Source: JBFELO01 sp041552055
GTDB taxonomy: Bacteria > Acidobacteriota > Thermoanaerobaculia > Thermoanaerobaculales > Sulfomarinibacteraceae
Direction of reading: 5' to 3'
DNA length: 64,000 bases
Assembly: GCA_041552055.1 (NCBI GenBank)
Contig: JBFELO010000004.1
Span: forward strand, 1 to 64,000
Position numbers and translations under genes: made by a program. The notes under the pieces are model-generated. The model saw only the letters and a program-made list of their open reading frames with translations, was not told where the DNA came from and searched no databases. How positions within the stretch are numbered: position 1 is the first letter of the stretch; every line of letters starts with the position of its first letter. Shown here piece after piece: positions 1 through 9,600 of this stretch.

Positions 1-135
1 GCTGTGAACCCCACCCACCCGGTCCGATGCCGGATTCCGGACTTGTCACGGCGTAGCCGAAGGCGAAGCCGGATGCCGGATGCCGGACTTTTCACGGCGA
101 AGCGCACAGCGCGAAGCCGGATTCCCCACTCACCT
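1..135. repeat. Intergenic short-period repeat block at the window edge
   Basis: A C-rich tract (9-22) is followed by heptads GATGCCG and GATTCCG (26-39), then two GATGCCG units (72-85). Each run continues into GACTT(G/T)TCACGGCG. The block starting GACTTGTCACGGCGTAGCCG at 40 recurs at 20257-20280 and, reverse-complemented, near 4029-4052. This marks it as part of the dispersed spacer-repeat family. No gene is visible here. Confidence 0.7.
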
Positions 136-179
136 GGAATTGGGCCGGCGGAGCAGGGTGAACTCACGGGGTCCACTTC

Positions 180-1487
180 ATGACCGGCGTTCGTGCGAAT
201 GGGAGCGCGCGTCGAACGGTGTGCCTTCGATCGATCCTCATAACGGCGGTGGTCCTGGTCGGCATGACCGCCGGTGCCGGGGAGCCGACCGCCGAGACGG
301 ACGAGACGGTTGCGACCGATGAATCGGCCACACCCTCTCGGCCATGGAATGTCTTCGAAACCCGGTGGATCAGCGGCCGTCTATTCGGAGGGCTCGCCCT
401 GGACACGGTGCGCCATATCCAGGAAGAAGGGAGCGAGGAGCAGCTCGGCGATCTCACCGAGTACGAGAAGCCCGAGGTTCGTGTGGCACGGCTCGGGCTC
501 GCGGGCACCGTCAACTTCTCGAGACCCTGGGTCTACTACGTCTCCGGCGCCTATTTGGGATTCGGTCGAGGATTCGATCGTCAGACCGACGACTCCTGCT
601 CGCTCTTCGATCTCCGGCTCGAGATTCCGTTGGGCAGGGTCGGTCGGCTCACGGTCGGCAAGTTCAAGGAGCCGTTCTCGACGGAACGTTTGATGGGCGG
701 TGGCGTCATGCCCGGCATCGAACGGGCCATGGGCACCGACGCGCTGACTCCGGCACGCAACGTCGGGGTGCAGCTCGGCAACAGCGTCGCGAACAACCGC
801 ATGACCTGGGCGGCCGGCGTGTTCAACGACTGGGCCTTCAGCGGCGAGTCGTTCGACCGGGCCGCGAACCAGGTCATCGGGCGACTGACCGGGCTCGTGA
901 TGGACCAGCCGGGCGGATCGGGGCTGCTGCACCTCGGCGTGTCCGGGCGGTACTCGGACGTCAAGCCCGGCTTTCTCAAGTTCAGCACCACACCCGAGGT
1001 CTTCCAGTTCCCCACCGTCCTCGACACCGGCGAGTTCGAGGCGGAGACCATGACTCACGGGCTGATCGAGGCCTACTACCAACGGGGCCGGCTGTGGCTC
1101 GGTGGCGAGGCCTTCCGCACCTGGATCGGTTCGACGGCGGCCGGTGATCCGACATTCGAGAGCGCGTGGTTGCAGGCTTCGTGGATCCTGAACGGCAGAT
1201 CGCGGCCGTACGTTCGCGAGCGCGGGATATTCGGTGTTCTGCAGCCCGAACGGAATGTCACGGACGGCGGCCTCGGATTGTTCGAGATCGGCGCCAGGGT
1301 CTCGACGGTGGATCTGGACGACGGCCGGGTGCACGGCGGCGAGTCGGCCCGCCTCACCGGGATCTGCAACTGGTACCTCACCGGACAAGCCTTGCTCGCC
1401 TTCAACTATGGACTGATTCGAATCGAGGTGGACGGCACCGAAAGCACCACCCACACCTTCCAACTCCGGCTGTTCTTGCTGTTCTGA
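180..1487 (+). CDS. Outer-membrane beta-barrel porin, phosphate-selective porin O/P type
   Basis: A 435-residue protein with an N-terminal export signal (hydrophobic stretch about 18-33, ending near AGAGE) and a C-terminus ending in a run of aromatic and leucine residues with a final Phe, as expected for BAM-inserted barrels. The body alternates short beta-strand-like segments with Gly/Asp turns. The segment VGKFKEPFSTERLM and following TPARNVGVQLGN resemble the OprP/OprO porin family, where a GxxK-x-P-F/S-x-E stretch lies on an early strand. The role would be passive uptake of anions or small solutes across the outer membrane; the substrate cannot be read from sequence. It is followed 85 bp later by a second porin on the same strand. 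The ATG at 180 is the first in-frame start giving a signal peptide. Confidence 0.75.
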   Translation: MTGVRANGSARRTVCLRSILITAVVLVGMTAGAGEPTAETDETVATDESATPSRPWNVFETRWISGRLFGGLALDTVRHIQEEGSEEQLGDLTEYEKPEVRVARLGLAGTVNFSRPWVYYVSGAYLGFGRGFDRQTDDSCSLFDLRLEIPLGRVGRLTVGKFKEPFSTERLMGGGVMPGIERAMGTDALTPARNVGVQLGNSVANNRMTWAAGVFNDWAFSGESFDRAANQVIGRLTGLVMDQPGGSGLLHLGVSGRYSDVKPGFLKFSTTPEVFQFPTVLDTGEFEAETMTHGLIEAYYQRGRLWLGGEAFRTWIGSTAAGDPTFESAWLQASWILNGRSRPYVRERGIFGVLQPERNVTDGGLGLFEIGARVSTVDLDDGRVHGGESARLTGICNWYLTGQALLAFNYGLIRIEVDGTESTTHTFQLRLFLLF

Positions 1488-1571
1488 TTGGAGCGGATCG
1501 TGGAGACACCCGATGGAGAACTGTCACAGCATGACGGCGACTCGACCGACAGCCGCTGCACAGGAAAATGA

Positions 1572-2891
1572 TTGAAGAAACAAATGAGCGGACACATCAG
1601 CCATTTCAGGATCTGGACCCTCGGCCTATGCATCGCGTTGTCAACTGGTCTCGCCATCGGGCAAGATGGAGCGTCGTCGGGCGGTGAACAGAAGGTCCAA
1701 GCGACCTCGAAGTCCGGCTTCGGCGAGCTGCCGTCGATCGGCGGGCCCGACGGGGTCGAGGCCGAGCTCGAGGAGCAGGACAAGCTCAAGGACTACCGTT
1801 TCACCGTCCTGCACGGGTGGCTGAAACCGTGGTTCGACTGGAAGGCGAAGCTCAACGACAGGCACGGGCTGAGCCTCGGCGTCAACGCCACCGTGCTCGG
1901 CCAGTACACGGGCGAAAGTCCCGGCGACAACGACACCGCAGGCGGCGGCATCTACCGCTTCCAGGGGAGCTGGAAGGCGGTCGGCCGAGGTGGAAAGAAC
2001 CCCGGCAGTCTTGGCTTCCGGCTCGAGTACCGCCGCAAGATCGGGCCAATCGGCCCCTCGGACTTCAGCTCCGAGCTCGGTGTCGCCGCCATGAACACCG
2101 GCTTCGCCTACTCGAGGGTCTTCGATTTCGACCTTTCGGTGCTCAACTGGACCCAGCTCTTCGCCAAGGGTCGCGCCGGGTTCATCGTCGGTCGGCTCGA
2201 CTTTGCGGCGCTGCTCGATCCGTACCCCTTCCAGACCTTCTCCAGGGCCTTCATCAACCGCGCCTTCGTCTATAACCCGACCGCCGGGACCACCGGTGTG
2301 GGGGCCCTGGGCGCCGGCATCAAGGGCTTCGTGAGTGATCGGCTCTGGCTCGGTGGTGTGTTCTACGATGGCAACGCCGCCAGTGGCGACTTCGATCTCG
2401 ATACCTTCGACTCCGGCGAGCTGCTCAAGCACGTGGAGATCGGCTGGACCCCGTCGTTCGCGCGGCGCAAGACCGACAAGGTGCAGCTCACCTACTGGCA
2501 GAAGGACGAGCGGCCGGAGGCCGGGGCCTCGGAAGGCCACGGCTGGCTGGTCACCGCCAACACAACGCTGGCCGAGCGCTACCTGGTCTTCGCCCGCGCC
2601 GGGTGGTCTGACGGCGGCGCGGGCGTGGCCGCCGAACGGTCGGTGTCCATTGGTGTGGGCATCTCCAAGAAGTACGACGAGCTCAGCCTCGGCCTGGGCT
2701 GGGCCCGGCCGTCGGAGGAGACCTTCGGGCCCGGCCTCGACGACGAGTGGGCCCTCGAGGCCTCGTATCGAATGCAGCTGTCGCCGAACGGCACCATCAT
2801 GCCCGACGTGCAGCTGGTCATCGACCCGGCGCGCAACCCCGAGACCAGCAACGCGTGGGTGTTCGGTTTGCGAGTCCGCTGGGATCTGTAG
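1572..2891 (+). CDS. Carbohydrate-selective porin, OprB-like
   Basis: A 439-residue secreted protein: signal peptide about 1-29, with cleavage near AIGQD, then a barrel ending in VFGLRVRWDL. Features that recall OprB are the LHGWLKPWFDWKAKL start, the GGGIYRFQGSW strand, the ARAGWSDGG strand and the C-terminal PDVQLVIDPARNP segment before the last strand. In OprB proteins the equivalent region reads PDxQxxxxPxxNP. Expected function is diffusion of sugars or other small polar molecules across the outer membrane. The start taken is TTG at 1572, preceded by AGGA seven bases upstream; an in-frame ATG at 1584 is the alternative. It probably shares a transcript with the porin 85 bp upstream. Downstream lies a heptad-repeat spacer. 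Confidence 0.78.
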   Translation: MKKQMSGHISHFRIWTLGLCIALSTGLAIGQDGASSGGEQKVQATSKSGFGELPSIGGPDGVEAELEEQDKLKDYRFTVLHGWLKPWFDWKAKLNDRHGLSLGVNATVLGQYTGESPGDNDTAGGGIYRFQGSWKAVGRGGKNPGSLGFRLEYRRKIGPIGPSDFSSELGVAAMNTGFAYSRVFDFDLSVLNWTQLFAKGRAGFIVGRLDFAALLDPYPFQTFSRAFINRAFVYNPTAGTTGVGALGAGIKGFVSDRLWLGGVFYDGNAASGDFDLDTFDSGELLKHVEIGWTPSFARRKTDKVQLTYWQKDERPEAGASEGHGWLVTANTTLAERYLVFARAGWSDGGAGVAAERSVSIGVGISKKYDELSLGLGWARPSEETFGPGLDDEWALEASYRMQLSPNGTIMPDVQLVIDPARNPETSNAWVFGLRVRWDL

Positions 2892-2904
2892 GCCCCCGCC
2901 CACT

Positions 2905-3100
2905 CGGATACAAGGTGCAAAAAGCAAGGTTCAAGACCCTTCCGCCCTCCAACCGTTATGGACCTCACGCTGCTACCGGAGACTCCCCTCATCCCCTCAT
3001 TCCCAGCCCGGCACTCATGCACGAGTGCGGGGCGGTCATCCCCTCACCCCCTCCTCGTACCTTGCACCGTGCACCTTGGACCTTGTACCTTGCACAACAC
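2905..3100. repeat. Spacer with inverted heptad repeats
   Basis: Five consecutive 7-base units run from 3058 to 3092 (TACCTTG, CACCGTG, CACCTTG, GACCTTG, TACCTTG). The start of the spacer (about 2911-2935) carries the complementary pattern (ACAAGGT, GCAAGGT, TTCAAGA). The spacer could therefore fold on itself. Between them are a GCACTCATGCAC-GAGTGC near-palindrome (3012-3029) and C-rich octads. It separates the OprB-like gene from the DUF502 gene. Confidence 0.7.
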
Positions 3101-3131
3101 ATCCGAACCGTCAGCAGACAGGAGGCGCGAC

Positions 3132-3764
3132 ATGAGCCCGAAAAAGGGCGGCATCCACTTCTTCAAGACCACGGTCATCGGGGGGCTGGTGTTCCTGGTG
3201 CCGGTGGTGGTCCTGATCCTCATCCTGACCAAGGCGATCGGGCTGATGATGATGGTGGCCGAGCCCATGGCCGGCTTCCTCCCGGTGGACTCGGTCGGCG
3301 GCGTGGCGCTGGCCAACGTCATCGCGGTCGTCGCCGTGGTGCTGCTCTGCTTCATCGCCGGGCTGGTGGCGCGACGCGCCCTCATCCGGACCACCGTCGA
3401 GAACCTCGAAACCAAGGTGCTGTCCAAGGTCCCCGGTTACGTGCTCATCAAGGGCATGCTGAGCGGTCTGGAGGAGGACGACACCCACCGCCTCTTCCCA
3501 GTGTTGGCTACCTTCGGGAACACCGCGCGGATCGGCCTCGAGATCGAGCGGATCGAGGACGGTCGAGTGGTGGTCATGACGCCGAGCTCGCCCAATCCGT
3601 GGTCCGGCCTGGTGCACATCATGGCGCCGGAGCACGTCCAGCGCCTCGACCTGGCCATGGCGGAGTACATGGAGAACGTGGAGCGATTCGGACAAGGGAT
3701 GGGCGAGCTTCTGCACCCACCCTCCCAGCCGGATGCGAGATCCAAGATGCAAGATGACAGATGA
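3132..3764 (+). CDS. DUF502 family inner-membrane protein
   Basis: A 210-residue protein with two transmembrane helices (about 12-34 and 57-80) and a C-terminal soluble domain. It matches the DUF502 layout: a conserved HFFKTTVIGGLVFLVPVVV start, a second helix after a Pro/Val linker, then a domain containing RIGLEIERIEDGRVVVMTPSS and PNPWSGLVHIM. The family is widespread and has no assigned biochemical function. The ATG at 3132 follows AGGAGG by five bases and lies inside a longer open frame. The last about 15 codons (PPSQPDARSKMQDDR) are read from the downstream heptad repeat, so the native stop has probably been replaced by repeat sequence. It appears to be a single-gene unit. Confidence 0.85.
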   Translation: MSPKKGGIHFFKTTVIGGLVFLVPVVVLILILTKAIGLMMMVAEPMAGFLPVDSVGGVALANVIAVVAVVLLCFIAGLVARRALIRTTVENLETKVLSKVPGYVLIKGMLSGLEEDDTHRLFPVLATFGNTARIGLEIERIEDGRVVVMTPSSPNPWSGLVHIMAPEHVQRLDLAMAEYMENVERFGQGMGELLHPPSQPDARSKMQDDR

Positions 3765-4095
3765 GCTGTCGTGTAGGCAGGTTGAGGGTGCCTCTCGAAC
3801 CGAGTGGTGTGGTCAGTAAACGGCAGTCACAAAGCCGCTGAGAGCCTTGCCGAGCACCTTGCAGCTCACGTTCTCCTCTCCTTCCATGCCGTCGAACTCG
3901 GGTCCTGCGTTCAAGAGGATCTGAATCCGCAGCCGTGGATCAGGCTGAGGGAAGTGCCACTCGACCCACCCTGGGCGGGCGCCGGATCCCGCTTGCTGCT
4001 TGGCCTTCGGCCACGCCGTCACAAGTCGCCGTCGGCTACGCCGTGACAAGTCTTGCATCTTGTATCTTGTATCTTGCATCTGGCCGGGTGGGCGG
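3716..4095. repeat. Composite spacer element, copy A
   Basis: The left end is a C-rich tract then heptads GATGCGA, GATCCAA, GATGCAA, GATGACA, GATGAGC (3732-3766). The right end is the reverse complement pattern TCTTGCA, TCTTGTA, TCTTGTA, TCTTGCA (4051-4078) followed by GGCCGGGTGGGCGG. The interior (3772-3980) is related to the interiors of copies B (about 12045-12402) and C (about 16705-17040), including a degraded mini-ORF. A block related to GACTTGTCACGGCG, reverse complement, sits before the right heptads. It fills the 331-base gap between convergent genes. Confidence 0.7.
3813..3869 (-). pseudogene. Degraded copy of the spacer mini-ORF
   Basis: A GTG start behind GGAAGGAGAGGAG gives MSCKVLGKALSGFVTAVY then a stop. 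The same frame continues past the stop with residues matching the C-terminal half of the intact copy at 12131-12238 (SVRE aligned with SARE, then Ser and Asp matches). The upstream stretch AGPEF-x-GMEG is shared in the same frame. This is a copy broken by one nonsense codon with no frameshift. Confidence 0.4.
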
Positions 4096-4794
4096 CTAGT
4101 CGTTGAGCTTCTTGTTCTTCCAGTACTTGGTGCCGGCGATGTCGGCGTTGAGCATCAGCCCCTTTTCGGTGAGCTGGTAGATGGCGAGGCCGTTGACAAA
4201 GTCGGTCTTGACCTCGGCGGCGGATGTCCCGGCCGCGGCGGTGGCACCGGCATCGGCCTGCCAGCCCTTCTCAACAAAGTTGTCGAAGGTCTGCTGATCC
4301 TCCATGAGGAAGACCACCTGGTACTTGTTGACGCCAAGGCCGAGGCCGACGCCCCCGGTCCCCATCTTCATGTAGGTGCGCTCGCCGGTCTGCCTGTTCA
4401 CCGCGACGCCGTTGCCGCCGCCACCGGAGAGGCCGAGCGCGAGCTTGAGGTTGTCGAACACCGCCCAGCCGTACGACATGCTGAACAGGTCCTTGGCCTT
4501 GGCCCGTTCGGCGAAAAGCTCCTGGAGGGCTTCGTCGGCGGTCTCATCGATCTTGGCCGCCTTGGCCTCGTGCTTCATCGACTTCCACTCCGGCTCTTCG
4601 GCGGACGCTTCGGTGGCCGGCTCTTCGGCGACGTACTCCTCGACCTCCTCCATGGTCTGTTCGACGCTCTCCTCAACGGCCTCGGCCGTTTCCTTGATGG
4701 TCTCCTCGGGCTCCTGCGCACCGCAGCCGAGAATCGGCATCAGCGCCAACCCAAGCGCAACTACACCCACGACTATCGATGTCAGCTTCTTCAT
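4096..4794 (-). CDS. SYLF/YSC84-type lipid-binding domain lipoprotein
   Basis: A 232-residue protein with a lipoprotein signal (hydrophobic 6-22, lipobox ILGC, Cys24). An acidic Glu-rich linker (about 28-68) precedes a C-terminal SYLF domain (about 75-230). The domain contains LFAERAKAKDLFSMSYGWAVF, GGGGNGVAVNRQTGERTYMKMG, and a Gly-rich GGVGLGLGVNKYQVVFLME segment, all typical of the family. SYLF proteins bind phospholipids or phosphoinositides. In bacteria they are usually outer-membrane or periplasmic lipoproteins without a defined role. The final residues GTKYWKNKKLND are also family-like. It stands alone between repeat-filled spacers. The start at 4794 is the only one that gives the signal peptide. 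Confidence 0.82.
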   Translation of the reverse strand: MKKLTSIVVGVVALGLALMPILGCGAQEPEETIKETAEAVEESVEQTMEEVEEYVAEEPATEASAEEPEWKSMKHEAKAAKIDETADEALQELFAERAKAKDLFSMSYGWAVFDNLKLALGLSGGGGNGVAVNRQTGERTYMKMGTGGVGLGLGVNKYQVVFLMEDQQTFDNFVEKGWQADAGATAAAGTSAAEVKTDFVNGLAIYQLTEKGLMLNADIAGTKYWKNKKLND

Positions 4795-4914
4795 CGTCCC
4801 CCCCCTCTGTTCATGGCCGTACGGCCGATCTGATCCGGCGACTCTACCACGGTCATCTCGTCACCGCATGCCGATCCCATTCAGCATTGCGAGACACTCA
4901 TGCCGCCCGTCGGT

Positions 4915-4946
4915 AAGGACCTAAGGGCTTGGCCGCCCGGCACTCA
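4915..4946 (-). repeat. 32-bp dispersed spacer repeat
   Basis: On the minus strand this reads TGAGTGCCGGGCGGCCAAGC followed by CCTTAGGTCCTT. The same unit occurs on the plus strand at 18091-18122 and 50577-50608 with one to three differences. At 50546-50608 it is half of a long hairpin. Confidence 0.6.
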
Positions 4947-4950
4947 TGCA

Positions 4951-5134
4951 CTAGCCCGCACTTCTCACCGGTTCTCGTCGCGAGGGTGCCGAGGTGCCGT
5001 GCCCAGTGGGGTTTTCGACTCGAGGGGCGCGGAGGCGTACTTGACAGTACGTCGAGCACCCCGAGGGAAGAAAACGCCGCTGGGTGGGGTGCATCGGCGG
5101 CCGCAGCAGAAAACTGGTGAGAAGTGCGGGCTAG
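4951..5134. repeat. 184-bp imperfect palindrome
   Basis: The arms 4951-4973 and 5112-5134 are complementary over 23 bases with one mismatch (CTAGCCCGCACTTCTCACC side). Complementarity continues inward with gaps (CCCAGTGGGGTTTTC against GAAAACGCCGCTGGG, then CGTACT against AGTACG around a TGAC loop near 5036-5049). The block could form a hairpin of about 90 bp. The rest of the 4795-5334 gap holds GC-rich spacer sequence and no supported gene. Confidence 0.65.
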
Positions 5135-5334
5135 CTCCGGGCTGTGCTCGCGGGCCTCAATGGATCGATCGCGACGCTCGCAGATCAAGCCCGCACGCCC
5201 ACATGCCCCCAATCCCCGGGCGGGCGGCGGGTTGTCCCCGTTTTCGGTGACGGCAACGGGCTCGGGCTCGAGTACAGGCGAGAAGGGGATCCGGCTTTCG
5301 GCTTCCGGCTTACGGCTCACCGGATGGGCGGGCG

Positions 5335-6477
5335 CTACTCCAACCCCAACCTCTGCTGCAGGAACTCCCAGGTGCGATCGCAGATCCAGTTGCCGCCGAG
5401 CGGCGTCATGGCGGCGAACGCGACGCGATGGCCGTAGTTCAGGCTGAGGGTCTTCGGCCGGCCCATTGCCTGCCACAGGGCCTCCCGCGGCGACTCGGTG
5501 ATGCACTCGTCGCGCGCGGCCTCGAACATGAGCACCGACTGCGGGTCCACGCGATCGGGGTAGTTGGCCGCGTCCACCAAAGAGAAGTCGTCTGCAATCC
5601 GCCGTTCGAGCTCGTGTGCGTCCCAGCCGAAGCTTCGCTTTACGTTCCGGTGCAGGGCCGAGGTCCTCTTCCCATCGCACCGTGCCACGATCTGGTGCGG
5701 ATGGGCGCCGCCCATGATCAGGACCGTGGCCGCGAGCCGCGGCTCCTGAGTCGCCGCGAGGCCGGCCACAATCGCGCTTCGGCTGAAGCCGATCAGGGCC
5801 ACCCGGCTGCCGTCGATCTCCGACTGCTGCTCGGCCCAGTCGACCAGCCGGCGAATGTCGACGACGACGGTGCGCTCCGTCTGGATCCCCTTGCGGATCT
5901 CGTCCATGAACTCTGCCTCGTCCGAGGTATTCGAAAGGGTGTACCAGTCGAAGAGGAAATCTTTGCCCTCGACGTCGAGCACGTGCACCGCACCGTCGCT
6001 GTGACGCTGCAGATAGCGGCTCATCTTCTCCGAAGGATAGGTGTACCGCGCGAAGATCGGCAGCACGATGACGAGTGGGCGCGGCTCCTCGTCGTTGCTT
6101 CGGTAGTACCGCCCGGCGATCGCGTTGCCCTCCTGGCGGTTGTCACCGATCGACGGGATCGTCAACAGCCGCTGCGAGTACGCCGGGGTCGCTCCCTCCC
6201 CGAAGAGGTGGTTTTCGAACGTCACCTCACCCCGCGGGTACTCGTAGCGCGGATCCGCGCCGCCAATCCGCAACGAAGAACCGATAACGTCCGCGGCGCT
6301 CTGAGCCGGGATCACGGTGTGGGTCGTGCAGCCGACCAGCACCGGCAGGACCACGGCGGCGAACCCGACGATCAACGTCTCTGACCGGAGCCGCCACAGG
6401 CAGGAAATCGGTGTACGTAGCCCCTGGGTTCGTGCTCGCAAAGTTCTCACAATCGTCCGCCTCGTCGCGGTACCCAT
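5335..6477 (-). CDS. Alpha/beta-hydrolase fold lipoprotein
   Basis: The mature protein starts at the lipobox Cys of LPVLVGC and is about 320 residues long. The sequence VALIGFSRSA carries the nucleophile elbow as G-F-S-R-S. A later Asp in MFEAARDEC and His in NYGHRVAF can complete a Ser-Asp-His triad. The preceding strand RPLVIVLPIFARYTYPSEKMSRYL and the helix ERTVVVDIRRLVDWAEQQ fit a dienelactone-hydrolase or acyl-esterase-like fold. The substrate is unknown. The start is uncertain: ATG at 6477 is chosen, giving a long basic leader before the signal peptide; an open frame extends to 6582. The gene is divergent from the MscS-type channel at 6618. Confidence 0.65.
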   Translation of the reverse strand: MGTATRRTIVRTLRARTQGLRTPISCLWRLRSETLIVGFAAVVLPVLVGCTTHTVIPAQSAADVIGSSLRIGGADPRYEYPRGEVTFENHLFGEGATPAYSQRLLTIPSIGDNRQEGNAIAGRYYRSNDEEPRPLVIVLPIFARYTYPSEKMSRYLQRHSDGAVHVLDVEGKDFLFDWYTLSNTSDEAEFMDEIRKGIQTERTVVVDIRRLVDWAEQQSEIDGSRVALIGFSRSAIVAGLAATQEPRLAATVLIMGGAHPHQIVARCDGKRTSALHRNVKRSFGWDAHELERRIADDFSLVDAANYPDRVDPQSVLMFEAARDECITESPREALWQAMGRPKTLSLNYGHRVAFAAMTPLGGNWICDRTWEFLQQRLGLE

Positions 6478-6617
6478 CTCCACACAGGACCCGACACCGC
6501 GCATGCTACCACGACAATTCGTCAACACTCGAGTCTCAATCCGCCGGGTTCCCGAGCGTCGGTCGAGCGTGGCCCGAGGCATCGACCCACCACCGAGGAC
6601 GATGTAACCTTGCGTGC

Positions 6618-9600
6618 ATGAGAGTCAGATTTTTCGTGGCGGTGCTGCGCCTGCTGACGATTGGGTTGTGGATGAGCACGGGGATCTCTAGCGCCCAGGA
6701 TCGAGAGCTCGACCTGCAACAGGTGCGGTCTCTCCGGCAGAAGGTCGCCGACGACGCGGCGATGGACGAGGGTCTCCGGGGGCGCATTCTGAAGCTTTAC
6801 GACGCGGCGATCTCGTCCCTCGAAACCGCAGCCGACAACCTCGCCGCGGCTCAGTCGTTCGAACGCGATCGGGCCAACGTGGATCGCATGGTGGGTGCCC
6901 TGCGCACGGATCTCGCCCGCGCCGAGCCCAAGCCACGTGTCGACCGTGCAGACGAGCTCACCGTGGACCAAGCCGAGGCCGCCCTCGCCCGCGAGCGATC
7001 GCGACTCGCAGCCCACCGGGACGCGTTGCGGCAGGCGGAGCAGCTCGCCGAGGAGCGCGCGCAATCCCGCACCGAGATCGCGCGCCAGCTCGGCGCGGTC
7101 GACCAGGAACTCGAGCTATTGAGCGACGAACTCCGACGACAATCCCAGCGCGAGGCGCCGCCAGACCTCAAGCTCGCCGCCCGCACCGACGTGCAGGCTC
7201 GCCGCGAGGTCGCGCTCAGCAAGATCGACAAGCTTCGAGCCTCTCTCCTGCTGCTGGAGGCGCGTGGCGCACTCGTCCCGCTGGAGGTCGACATAGCCCG
7301 ACAGCGGGTCACCGAGTCGGAGGAGCTGGTGAAGAGGCTGGAGGAGATTTCACACACTCTCCGTCGGCAACACGCTGAAGAATCACTCGACGAGGTACAC
7401 ACGCTGTGCGACGAGGTCTCCAGCCTCTCTCCCGAGCTGGCAACCCTCGCCGCCCAAACCAGGGGACTCGCCGAACAGCTGTGGGGAGCGGAAGGGGTGG
7501 TGGCACGGTCCGACGAAGCCACGAGGAACACGCTCGCCACTCGCAAACACCTGGCGGAGCTCGGCCGCATCACCGAGCTGACCCGGCGCAAGTTCGAGGC
7601 GTTCGGACAGCGCGGCAGCATCACCCGCTGGTGGCCCGCGATCCCGGAGGACTTTCCCGAGCTGGGCACCGTCGAGACGACCATTGACCGACTCGACAGC
7701 GAGATCCCCGAGGTGGAACACCAGCTGATCACCCTCGAGGAGGAACGATCCGACATTCGCGAACTCGCACGCCGGACCCTCGCCAAACTTCAGCCCCCTG
7801 ACGGAGGCGAGGCCGATCCAGAGGTCGTCCAGGGCGCTCGTGATCTGATTGGGGTTCGGCGCGACCTGTTGGACGAGCTGATCCATCAGTACGGCCGGTA
7901 CTCGAACACGCTCGTCGAGAACCGCACGGTGTCCACGCATTTTCGGGACAACGTCAAGACGATCGAACGTTTTCTCTACTCCCACGTGCTGTGGGCACGC
8001 AGCGTGCCCCTGCCGATCATCCCGCGCCCCACCGACATGGCCGACGCTTTCGGTTGGGTGCTCTCTCCCGAAAAGCGACAATCCATCAGCGCCGCGGGGA
8101 TCAAAGGTGGCGTCTCGGTACAGCGGCGTGAGCTGCTCATCGGGCTGCTGCTGACACTGGCGCTGGCCTTTCGCCGCCGCATCAAGGGCCGACTGGCAGT
8201 GTTGGCCGGCAGGGTCCGGGATCCGGCCACCGACGCGTTCGGCCACACCCTCGAGGCGGTGGTGCTGACCGCCCTGCTCGCCACCCCTCTGCCGCTCGCA
8301 CTCCGCTTGACCAGCAGCATCCTGCTGGAATCCGGCGGTGCGGCCTACCTCCACTCCACCGCGGCGGCGCTCGACCTGGTGGCCTGGATCGCTGTTCTCC
8401 TCGAGGGCACACGACAGCTGTTCGCGCCTGACGGACTGGCCGAGGCCCACTTCGGCTGGCCGTCCGACATCACCCGCTCGCTCCACAGCGGCCTGCTGTG
8501 GCCCGAGGTCCTGTCGCTGCCGCCGCTGTTCGTCGCCATCGACCTCGCCCTCGCGGGCATCAGGTTGACCAGCCCGCCTGAGCTGCAGCTTTACAACAAT
8601 TCGCTCGGTCGGGTCGCGTTCATCATCGCGATGCTCATCGTGGGGCTGTCGACCCTTGCCCTGCTCCGACCTGAAAAGAAGAGCGAAGAGACCCAGGCGG
8701 CTCGAAAGCTGCCGTGGTCGCAACGTTTCACCGAGTACGCCTTCCCCACCGCGCTCCTTCTCGCCTGGCCGGTCATTCTCATCGCCACCATCGTCCCGGC
8801 GGTGCTCGCGGCGCTCGGCTACTATGTCACCGCCCTCCTGCTCGCCTACCAGATGTTGCGCACCGTGCTGCTCGGGGCAGTGGTGCTGGTCGGCGGCGGT
8901 CTGGTGCACCGCTGGCGCATCGCTCGCCGGAATGCCGCCCGTCGTCACGAAGGCGAGGAGGACGAGCGGGACCCGGCACGCGAGCGGGAGATGGCTGCCG
9001 CCGAGGCACAGGTCCGCCAGCTGTTCCGCTTCGTCATCGTAGCGGTCATGGCGGTGGGGCTGTGGTCGATCTGGTCCGATGCACTCCCTATGTTGCGGAT
9101 TCTGAAGCGGGTCCAACTCCTTCCCAGTGTCACGCTGTTGGAGGAGACCGAATTGGGCGGTCTGGAGGCAATCGCGGGACCCGGCCCATCGGCCGCAGCG
9201 AACGCCGCAGCCACCGACGCATCTTCGCCGAGCGAGGCCGAAACTCGGCCGACCGTTCCCGGGCTTGACGTCACCGGCCGGACAGCCGCCGCGCCGGCGG
9301 AATCGTCCCAGCTCATCCTGTGGCAGCTGCTCGAGGCGATCCTCGCGGCGATCGTGACCTTGGTGCTGGTGAGGAACATCCCGGGCCTGGTCGAGCTCTT
9401 CCTACAGCGCAGGACCGCGCTCGACACCGGTGTCCGGGTCGCCATCGCAACACTCGTGCGGTACACGATCACCATCGTCGGCTTCATCGTTGTCTTCGGC
9501 GTGGTAGGGCTGACCTGGTCCAACGTCCAGTGGCTCGCCGCGGCGCTCACCTTCGGTCTGGGCTTCGGGTTGCAGGAAATCGTCGCCAATTTCGTGTCCG

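Noticed and set aside
381..1463. Long antisense open frames over real genes (also 1641-2927, 37611-39248, 44812-46659, 60895-62298)
   Set aside because: They lie opposite genes with clear family motifs, have Arg/Gly/Pro/His-rich composition typical of high-GC shadow frames, and show no recognisable domain.
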